IMG/VR virus record: IMGVR_UViG_3300009502_000034
Span: 1-64,000 of that record
Strand: one strand, 5' to 3'
Origin: a virus
DNA: 64,000 nucleotides
Shown: one piece after another, positions 57,568 through 64,000 of the stretch
Layout of the letters: each line of letters opens with the position of its first letter
Numbering within the stretch: position 1 is the first letter of the stretch
Made by a program: the position numbers and the translations under genes
The notes under the pieces: model-generated
Database searches by the model: none
Told to the model about the DNA's origin: nothing
Seen by the model: the letters and a program-made list of their open reading frames with translations, nothing else

Positions 57568-57786
57568 ATGATTCTCAGGGTTACAAATATAGCAAACGGC
57601 ACTCTGACCATCAATATGTATAATAGGGTTCTCAATTATGGAGAACACATGGATATAGTTGTTGATGTGTATCCTTATGAAGTACGTGATTTGGAAAGCA
57701 AAGGGATGATACGAGTTAATACCATAACAAAGCCAGAAGTTAAACCAGATAGCAAACCAAGCAAAAATAAATTTAAGGAGGAATAA
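57568..57786 (+). CDS. small hypothetical protein (72 aa)
   Basis: CGGAGG precedes the ATG. First 45 residues mixed beta; Lys/Pro-rich tail. Two bases before the sheath gene. Function unknown. Confidence 0.55.
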   Translation: MILRVTNIANGTLTINMYNRVLNYGEHMDIVVDVYPYEVRDLESKGMIRVNTITKPEVKPDSKPSKNKFKEE

Positions 57787-57788
57787 AT

Positions 57789-59402
57789 ATGTCAGACATT
57801 TCTAATAGCTACGTTGGCCCAGGGGTATATGTAGAATATCAGGACGTTTCTATCCCCGCAGCCCCAAACGGGACGCTGTTCCCGGTGATTATAGGACTTG
57901 GCCAAAAAACCATAACCTACACAGAAACAGTGACCAGGGGCGCCACTACAACCAGCCCTCTTTATGATGTGTTATCTAAGCCAAGCCTATTGTCTGTACA
58001 GAGTGTGGCGTCAAGAGGCACGGTGTATGCGGCCACTACAAATTACACAGTAGATGTTACAAACAATGCTATACTGTGGGTCTCAGGTTCAGCTCCAGCC
58101 GCAGGGACAGATTATAGTGTCACTTACACATACAGAAAGGGTACGGCAGACTATGGTCCGTTTACCACTACTCGCATGGAAGATATAGAAGCACTTTATG
58201 GACAAGCAGTGTTCTCTAGCAATCTATTAACCAGCACGGTATCAGCTGCTACCACAACGTCAATATCTTCTCTTATACCAGCGACCGTGTCAGCAAATCA
58301 ATATGCCGGAAACTATCTTCAGATTAAATCCGGAACGGGTGTCGGGCAAGAAAGACTAATTATCTCACACGCCGCAACTACTGTGACCTCCAACCCTGTT
58401 GTGTTTGTCGTTGAATCATTAATAGCAACCCCAACCAGCGGCGACGTCATAGCGGTAAATGATATATCAACCAATACCCTTTCTATAGGCGCTAAACTGG
58501 CCATTCAGTCTGGTGCGGGTTATGTGACTGTTGTGCAGGCAACAGACGACATCACTGGTTCAGATTCTCAGGGGACAGGGTGGGAAGGCGCAATATACTC
58601 ACTTAGAAATATTGAGTGTTATGCCATTACACTTATGAAAGGCATGACCGGCGATTCAAATTCGGCGCTCATTAATTATCTCAAAAATCACGTGCTTTCT
58701 ATGTCTTCTCTACTTGAGAAGAAGTTTAGGATAGCGCTGATAGGGGCTCCCGTAAACACTGTTATACCGGCCACATACTCAGCAACAGCAGCTCTTCTTA
58801 ACAGCAATAGGATAGCTTTAATGTGCCCATCAACCATGACACTTACCTTGAACAACGTGTCTAAGACTGTTGATGGCAGCTTCCTTGCGGCTTGCGTGGC
58901 AGGCATAGTTTGTAACCCCAATTATACTTGGGCTGAGCCAATTTCTGGAAAGTCAATAACGCCTTTTGATGATATTGCAAACCCATTTATTGTGGCAGAA
59001 CAAAACACCATTGGCGGTTCTGGCGTTATGCTGATAGAGAAAAAGAATCCAGGAGATTTCAGGATTCGTCACGCTCTTACCACAGATCCCAAAAACCCAA
59101 TTACTCAGGAGCTTAAGGTTACCAAGATTCAGGACGCTCTGTCTAAGTATCTAATAGCCAGCCTAGAATCAACATTTATCAACACCAAGAATGTTGGGAC
59201 AGACACCATATCCAATGTTAAGGCATTCCTTAAAACATTGCTTACCGGCGTCATGGCGCCACCTCGTCAGGATATTACAGGGTTCACTGACCCAAGCGTT
59301 GTTCCAAGCGCCCTTGACCCTAGACAAATTAATGTGTCATTTATGATTCAACCGTCTTGGGATGTTAACTGGATTAAGGTAACGTTCGGGGCTTCTATAT
59401 AA
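57789..59402 (+). CDS. contractile tail sheath protein
   Basis: AAGGAGG precedes the ATG. 537 aa. The start SYVGPGVYVEYQDVS and a C-terminal half with DPRQINVSFMIQP...WDVNWIKVTFG follow the myovirus sheath pattern; a beta-rich inserted domain lies at about 50-250. Sheath subunits ring the tube and contract at injection. It is followed by a hairpin and then tube genes, the usual order. Confidence 0.88.
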   Translation: MSDISNSYVGPGVYVEYQDVSIPAAPNGTLFPVIIGLGQKTITYTETVTRGATTTSPLYDVLSKPSLLSVQSVASRGTVYAATTNYTVDVTNNAILWVSGSAPAAGTDYSVTYTYRKGTADYGPFTTTRMEDIEALYGQAVFSSNLLTSTVSAATTTSISSLIPATVSANQYAGNYLQIKSGTGVGQERLIISHAATTVTSNPVVFVVESLIATPTSGDVIAVNDISTNTLSIGAKLAIQSGAGYVTVVQATDDITGSDSQGTGWEGAIYSLRNIECYAITLMKGMTGDSNSALINYLKNHVLSMSSLLEKKFRIALIGAPVNTVIPATYSATAALLNSNRIALMCPSTMTLTLNNVSKTVDGSFLAACVAGIVCNPNYTWAEPISGKSITPFDDIANPFIVAEQNTIGGSGVMLIEKKNPGDFRIRHALTTDPKNPITQELKVTKIQDALSKYLIASLESTFINTKNVGTDTISNVKAFLKTLLTGVMAPPRQDITGFTDPSVVPSALDPRQINVSFMIQPSWDVNWIKVTFGASI

Positions 59403-59416
59403 ATTAATGTGTGATA

Positions 59417-59436
59417 GGGGCTCTAATAAGAGCCCC
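59417..59436 (+). terminator. hairpin between sheath and tube genes
   Basis: GGGGCTC/GAGCCCC with a TAATAA loop, 15 bases after the sheath stop. No U-run; may attenuate transcription or protect mRNA ends. Confidence 0.55.
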
Positions 59437-59459
59437 GCACCACTCAGGAGGAAACAAAT

Positions 59460-59996
59460 ATGGTACTTCAAATTCCAGCAACAAAATTACGTTTACAGCC
59501 CTACATAAACTGTAAAGCTGCGGCTTACGATGGGGGTCAGGGCTTACCAGATTTTTCCAACCCCAATTTTAAGATGAATAACGTATTTGCGGTGCAAAAG
59601 GTATCTTTGAAAAATGAGAGACCTGGGCACTTTTGGCGTGAACTCGGTATAGAAAGATACCGGGGTGCTGCACCAAGACCGATAGTTGAAACCTATCCTG
59701 GCCTTCCCACATATGAATTGACGTTAGAGCGTGTTGTTCTATATGAGGGAAACTTGATAGAGGCTCTTGGTTTTGGAGAAGGCGGGCATGATGTGTTTTA
59801 CCAAGATAAGCCGCTCGTGATGGCGTTCGAACTTTATCAGCCGCCAACCACACCAACTGGGGCATCAACTACAACTACGTTTATGTACCACGGTGTTTGG
59901 CTTAAATCCAACCCATGGGATTTTGATATTACACAAGACGATCTCAAGATGGTTCAGTCGATAGATATGATAGCAGCTGGCGTAATACAGGCGTAA
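59460..59996 (+). CDS. tail tube-like protein 1 (178 aa)
   Basis: CAGGAGG precedes the ATG. Follows the sheath gene. ELTLERVVLYEGNLIEALGFG near residue 80 is closely matched in the next gene (KLTLERVVLYKKDMLYRVFGF). Beta-rich, with VWLKSNPWDFDI near the end. Size fits gp19-type tubes. Confidence 0.7.
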   Translation: MVLQIPATKLRLQPYINCKAAAYDGGQGLPDFSNPNFKMNNVFAVQKVSLKNERPGHFWRELGIERYRGAAPRPIVETYPGLPTYELTLERVVLYEGNLIEALGFGEGGHDVFYQDKPLVMAFELYQPPTTPTGASTTTTFMYHGVWLKSNPWDFDITQDDLKMVQSIDMIAAGVIQA

Positions 59997-59998
59997 CC

Positions 59999-60652
59999 AT
60001 GGCCAATGATCCGGTAGGAATTCCCGCAACATCTGGTAGGTTAGGTTATTCAGTCACTATTTATGCGATGCCACAACCCGATTATGTCAATGCAATGATC
60101 GGCGCATTTACTGGTGCGGGCGGGCCTGCCATTGCGGCAACAGCGGCCTTAACTGTCGCATCGATGGCCCAAATTAAAGATGGAATAGTTAATCTTAAAC
60201 TCGGCGCAGCAAGAAAGTTTTCTAGAGATCAGACCATGACAACCTATAGGAGATATTCTATAGGTAAAAATTCCCAACAGCCGTTCCAAATAGTACCGCA
60301 AGTCATAACCACAAAGTTAACATTAGAAAGGGTTGTGCTTTATAAAAAGGACATGTTGTATAGGGTTTTTGGGTTTAATGGGGAAACTCTAGGACAGCAG
60401 CAAATTCCGATGATGTTGGTCGAGTATAAAGATTCTCCAAATGGGAATTTGGATGAAACAGCCTTGATTACCTATTTAGATTGCTGGTGCGTTACAAATC
60501 CAGTAGCATATGATGCAGGGGCGGAAGACCAACTAATTGTCCAAAACATAGACGTGGAATGCGGAAGGGTAATAGTGAGCGACCTTTCATTAAGTGGAGC
60601 AGTAGACACATTTAATACAATAACCAATTTAGCTAATAACATCAAACTATAG
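59999..60652 (+). CDS. tail tube-like protein 2 (217 aa)
   Basis: Starts two bases after tube protein 1 and shares the TLERVVLY segment and the pattern N-P-x-A/W-x-D-x2 near the end. A paralogue with an extended N-terminus. It may form part of the tube or its tip. See the preceding gene. Confidence 0.65.
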   Translation: MANDPVGIPATSGRLGYSVTIYAMPQPDYVNAMIGAFTGAGGPAIAATAALTVASMAQIKDGIVNLKLGAARKFSRDQTMTTYRRYSIGKNSQQPFQIVPQVITTKLTLERVVLYKKDMLYRVFGFNGETLGQQQIPMMLVEYKDSPNGNLDETALITYLDCWCVTNPVAYDAGAEDQLIVQNIDVECGRVIVSDLSLSGAVDTFNTITNLANNIKL

Positions 60653-60675
60653 AACCCGACTTTTAAGGAGGTCAC

Positions 60676-61206
60676 ATGAAAGAAATAGACGAGAAGACGT
60701 TTGCAGCAGGAACAGTTGCCACAGCGCAGCCCACACCGACAGCCCCAACAGCAGCACCTAGTATACCAACAGCGGTCCCAGCTCCGGAGGCAGAAACAAG
60801 TGTTCTTTCTCCAGACATTAAAATCAAAAGTGACAGTGGAACATTTATAGTTAACATAGAACAATTTGTAAAGTTTGGGTCAGTTTCTAAAAACTTTAAG
60901 GTTGGGCCAATGACTGTGGTAATGCGTTCTCTTCCTTCTGATCAAAAAGACATGGCACTTAGTTTGATAACCACAAGCCCAGAAGAGACCGTTGTCGCAT
61001 ATTTGAGAAAAATAAGATACCCTCTTTTGGCGTATGCAATATCTAAAATAGACGCTTTGGAATTCACTGACGCACATAGACAGGCTTTATTTGAATATTT
61101 AAAAACAGCACAAGGGGCTTTAATAGACAGGCTTTGGGCTGAGTACGAAAAAATAGATACCGAACAAAATGAATTTATGTTGAATGAAGACTTAAAAAAA
61201 AACTAA
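60676..61206 (+). CDS. tail assembly chaperone, short form (176 aa)
   Basis: AAGGAGG precedes the ATG. A Pro/Thr/Ala-rich start (8-42) is followed by a helical domain (about 60-170). The gene ends in TTAAAAAAAAAC, a slippery run next to the stop. It lies between tube and tape-measure genes, the place of lambda G/T-type chaperones. See the frameshift extension. Confidence 0.75.
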   Translation: MKEIDEKTFAAGTVATAQPTPTAPTAAPSIPTAVPAPEAETSVLSPDIKIKSDSGTFIVNIEQFVKFGSVSKNFKVGPMTVVMRSLPSDQKDMALSLITTSPEETVVAYLRKIRYPLLAYAISKIDALEFTDAHRQALFEYLKTAQGALIDRLWAEYEKIDTEQNEFMLNEDLKKN

Positions 61207-61451
61207 TTGAACATCCAGTAAGCCAGTTTTATTGGGCTATTCTTAAGCACGCTAATGTGCTTCCCTCAAATCCAGACTTTCGTAAACTGGAGCCCGCACA
61301 AGCTTATTGGTATTACTATAATATAGCAAATGATTCAGAAATGAGAGAAAAAGCAATCAATGGTTCAGGCAAGAGTACTCTATTAGATTCTAATTCATCA
61401 ACGAGTGAGTTTATCAAAGCAGTTAAACAAACAATGGGAGATAAACAATAG
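61200..61451 (+). CDS. tail chaperone -1 frameshift extension
   Basis: In the -1 frame the reading continues from the A run as KLIEHPVSQFYWAILKHANV and on to TAG at 61449-61451, adding 83 residues. No ribosome binding site precedes any start in this frame; the GTG at 61257 is the first candidate. So it is best read as a long form (about 258 aa) made by -1 slippage at A-AAA-AAA (61194-61200). The stop overlaps the tape-measure start. Confidence 0.75.
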   Translation, partial: KLIEHPVSQFYWAILKHANVLPSNPDFRKLEPAQAYWYYYNIANDSEMREKAINGSGKSTLLDSNSSTSEFIKAVKQTMGDKQ

Positions 61452-63433
61452 TGGTTGATCAAGTAAATCCATATGCCTCAAAAACCGTAGCTAAAGATTC
61501 TCCTCAAAAAGAAGTAACAACTCGCAACGCACCATCATTTGTGCAATCACTAAACTCGTCCAAAATTTCCAGTGATGCGGCAGCCATGGCAAAAGTTGCT
61601 GATGTGTTATCAAGGCTTTCAACAGAAAGCGGTAAACTGTCAAACGTCATGGGGAAGCTAACCAATTATGACTTAATTCATCTTGGCGAAGGCATTGACA
61701 ATGTAGGAAATTCTGTATCCGATTTTGAAAAGTTAAGCGCAGCATCCAGAGCAGCTATGTTGAATGGCCTTCAGAAGGCCTCCGGCATAGAGTCTAAAAA
61801 CATATTAGACCACTTAGTAAAAATTAAGAAGTTGGTGGATACACAATCTGCTCTTAACGTCGCATATGATAAGCTAGGATTTAAGCAAAATTTTGAGATA
61901 TCTAGGATGGAAGAAGAAATAAAATTAATAGACAAGATAAAGGATGACGCTACAGCAGAAGAACGGATACTACTGAGAATAGCAAAATCTAAATTAAAAT
62001 CAGCAAAGGATGAGGAAGAAGCTCGTAAAAAGGCTGCCAAAAGATTGGGTCTGTTGGGTTTAGGAAGTTTTGATTATGGTAAGAATTTGTTAACAAAAGG
62101 CGGTGAATCAGTAAAGGGTGCTATGGGCGGTCTCGGAGAGGCGCTCGGCCCTGCAATAGGGCATCTTGTTGAATCTGCTGGAAAATTCTCCGAGCTTGCC
62201 GGGTATATTGGTATTTTTGCACTCCTTGTTAAAGAAACTTTTAAATCTATAGCCATGTCATCTAAGGCGTCTGCGGCGATGTTTAAGTTCAATGGTGCGC
62301 TTGGAGATACATGGCATAATGCAACTCAATATAACACACTAACATTTGGTTTAGTGGCATCTGGTATGAGTATGGAAGAGGCTGAAAAAAGATTGTCAAT
62401 GGCAACCAAGAGTTATATACAATTAACTGGGCAGTTGCACATGTCGGCGCCGGAAGCAGTTGATGCTACAGAGAATGCTTTGGAAAAACTAAGTTACCAA
62501 GCCACCGCTTTTGGTGAAGACGCCAATCAATATACAGCGTTCGCTATAGAAAACTCCAGACAATTGGGTGTCACCTTATCTCGTATGTCAGAAAAATATG
62601 GGACAGCCATTACCATGCTTAACAACATGGGAATTCAGGTCGGTACCAGTATGGAAGTTATGAAGCAGCTTGGCGAAGAGTTTGAATACACAAGTGTCGG
62701 TTTTGACGAATTAACAGAGGGGACTATTCAGTGGGGCAAAGCGCTTAAGGATTTTTCTAAAGATTTGAACACCCCAATTGGCCAAAAAATGAGAGGTCTT
62801 CTCCCGCAACTTTTAGGAGCCGGTATGCAGGCGTTTTCTAAAATTTCTGCGGAAGAGTACCTTGCATATAGAAACACGCCTGTAGCCAACATAGGTACAG
62901 AATGGACTGAGGCTGTCAACGCCGGCCCCATAGCCAAAGTGTCAGCGTTTTTGGCTAGGATGTCCCCAGAAATTAATAAGTATGGCAAAACAGAGGCTGA
63001 GGGGCGCTTAGGTATGTATATGACCACACTTCTGAAGCTTCCTCCAGCGATGGCAACGATGCTGGCCCCACTGTTAAGGGAGGCTACAAGTACACCAGAA
63101 AAGAGGGCTAAATTTTTAAAGATGAATGATGATGAGCGTAAAAGGTATTTGCAGGCATCTGCAGGTGATGATGCACAAAGACAAGCCTTAGAGGGAATGG
63201 GAAGTGCAATGCAGAAGTTTAATGACCCAATGCAATATATCATTCAACTCCTAGAAGGTGGTTTCCAAGCATTAGAGGTATTCTTTGGCGCTGCGCTTAG
63301 ATTTATCGGCCAGGGTCAGCTTGTTTCTAAGATGGAGGCAGGTCTTAAACATGGGGAAACTAGCACAAAGAATAACGTTTACACGCAGTCAGGTTTACAA
63401 AAAATAGCAGGGCATAGTACCAGTAAAATATAA
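61451..63433 (+). CDS. tail tape-measure-like protein (660 aa)
   Basis: GTG start, overlapping the chaperone extension's stop. Helical throughout, with a hydrophobic Gly/Ala/Leu-rich segment at about 195-275, typical of tape measures that cross the host membrane. It lies directly after the frameshifted chaperone. At 660 aa it would predict a fairly short tail if a full measure; a second measure-like gene could lie beyond the window. Confidence 0.7.
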   Translation: MVDQVNPYASKTVAKDSPQKEVTTRNAPSFVQSLNSSKISSDAAAMAKVADVLSRLSTESGKLSNVMGKLTNYDLIHLGEGIDNVGNSVSDFEKLSAASRAAMLNGLQKASGIESKNILDHLVKIKKLVDTQSALNVAYDKLGFKQNFEISRMEEEIKLIDKIKDDATAEERILLRIAKSKLKSAKDEEEARKKAAKRLGLLGLGSFDYGKNLLTKGGESVKGAMGGLGEALGPAIGHLVESAGKFSELAGYIGIFALLVKETFKSIAMSSKASAAMFKFNGALGDTWHNATQYNTLTFGLVASGMSMEEAEKRLSMATKSYIQLTGQLHMSAPEAVDATENALEKLSYQATAFGEDANQYTAFAIENSRQLGVTLSRMSEKYGTAITMLNNMGIQVGTSMEVMKQLGEEFEYTSVGFDELTEGTIQWGKALKDFSKDLNTPIGQKMRGLLPQLLGAGMQAFSKISAEEYLAYRNTPVANIGTEWTEAVNAGPIAKVSAFLARMSPEINKYGKTEAEGRLGMYMTTLLKLPPAMATMLAPLLREATSTPEKRAKFLKMNDDERKRYLQASAGDDAQRQALEGMGSAMQKFNDPMQYIIQLLEGGFQALEVFFGAALRFIGQGQLVSKMEAGLKHGETSTKNNVYTQSGLQKIAGHSTSKI

Positions 63434-63445
63434 GGAGTATTTTAA

Positions 63446-64000
63446 ATGGGTCTGTATACACTGAGAGATAGAACAGTTAGACTTTACACATATCAAGAGG
63501 TACAGAACAATGGGCAAAAGGAATCTGATGCCGCTTCTGCCAACAGGTCTCTTTTATTCCACGCAATTAAGAATTTTTTTCCAGCCCTATCAACAGCTAA
63601 TTCGTTGGCTTCCGATGCTCCTGCCGGGGCCATTTTGTTTAAGGAAGTCAGCAGTATAAGCTTTGATTTTACAATAGGCGTAGGTGTAGACAAGGGTATT
63701 TCTAGGTCATTCTTGCAACCATGGTATATGGAACCGGCAAAGATATCGTTGAGTGGCGCAAGTTATATAGGTGCGTTTGAAGATATTTCTAATCCAGATA
63801 CCGATGTAGAAGATACGTATAATTTAATTTTGCAACACTTTGCCGAGATAAAGGGACACAAGAAAAAGATGACGATGGATATAGCCAATAATCCAAAATA
63901 TGCGACCAAGTTTAATGGTTATATTACGGCTTTTAATTTTGCAGAGAGCAAGGACAATCCGTACATTTTGAAATATAGTATTACGTTTACTGGTAAGCCG
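63446..64000 (+). CDS. tail/baseplate protein, 5' part
   Basis: AAGGAG precedes the ATG. 185 codons are visible and the gene runs off the window. FDFTIGVGVDKGISRSF and FNGYITAFNFAE then Y-I-L-K-Y-S-I-T-F-T-G look like the beta-rich start of a baseplate hub or tail-tip protein. Placement after the tape measure agrees. Confidence 0.6.
   Translation, partial: MGLYTLRDRTVRLYTYQEVQNNGQKESDAASANRSLLFHAIKNFFPALSTANSLASDAPAGAILFKEVSSISFDFTIGVGVDKGISRSFLQPWYMEPAKISLSGASYIGAFEDISNPDTDVEDTYNLILQHFAEIKGHKKKMTMDIANNPKYATKFNGYITAFNFAESKDNPYILKYSITFTGKP

Noticed and set aside
61257-61451. Independent 64-residue gene with GTG start
   Set aside because: The frame is open upstream to the slippery A run and the start lacks a ribosome binding site. 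The frameshift explanation fits better.
1-64000. Alternative genetic code (for example recoded TAG), as in some megaphages
   Set aside because: TAG ends several genes with normal overlaps and spacing (for example 1-132, 437-730, 61451), and no well-supported protein here needs TAG read as an amino acid.

Overview
The window is one contiguous piece of a large tailed-bacteriophage genome, very probably a jumbo-class myovirus. Every convincing gene reads on the + strand. Genes are packed with ATGA or TAATG overlaps and the DNA is AT-rich. TAA, TAG and TGA all act as stops, so the standard bacterial code applies. A contractile tail sheath, two tail-tube-like proteins, a tape-measure candidate, a portal, a prohead protease and a major capsid protein place it among contractile-tailed phages. 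The host cannot be read from the sequence. No terminase is visible.

Layout. 1-13.8 kb: small, mostly unrecognised early or accessory genes. Recognisable ones are a minimal deaminase-fold protein, a DEDD 3'-5' exonuclease, a pyrimidine-dimer glycosylase, an exported transglycosylase-like protein, an SPFH/band-7 protein, a PD-(D/E)XK-like protein and a GNAT acetyltransferase. 13.8-20.9 kb: an RNA-rich island with a tRNA (probably Gln) split by an intron that carries a decayed homing-endonuclease gene, a cREC protein, a free HNH-AP2 endonuclease, tRNA-Asn, a complete tmRNA, a two-domain glycosyltransferase, and a roughly 460-nt gene-free stretch that folds into many hairpins. 21-43.9 kb: head genes. 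They include an intein-bearing portal, an intein-bearing prohead protease continuous with scaffold-like sequence that has its own internal starts, a decoration-like protein, and a major capsid gene interrupted by a group I intron with a LAGLIDADG gene. 44-47.3 kb: a radical SAM/SPASM enzyme translationally coupled to a 426-residue protein made almost wholly of Cys-x3-Asp octads, then small membrane proteins. 47.3-50.3 kb: an intein-bearing ATP-dependent DNA ligase fused to an archaeo-eukaryotic primase-like domain. 50.3-64 kb: neck and tail genes: connector, sheath, two tube paralogues, a tail chaperone with a -1 frameshift site, and tape measure.

The most exciting candidate is the radical SAM plus Cys-x3-Asp repeat pair (43973-46419). 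The spacing matches that used by thioether-forming ranthipeptide maturases such as PapB (freyrasin). The pair may be a phage-encoded giant thioether-crosslinked protein sitting among virion genes. Other strong points are the density of self-splicing elements (three inteins and two introns, each in an essential gene or RNA), a portal intein with an extra endonuclease-like insertion, a repeated 27-31 bp promoter-like motif, and two candidate structured RNAs.
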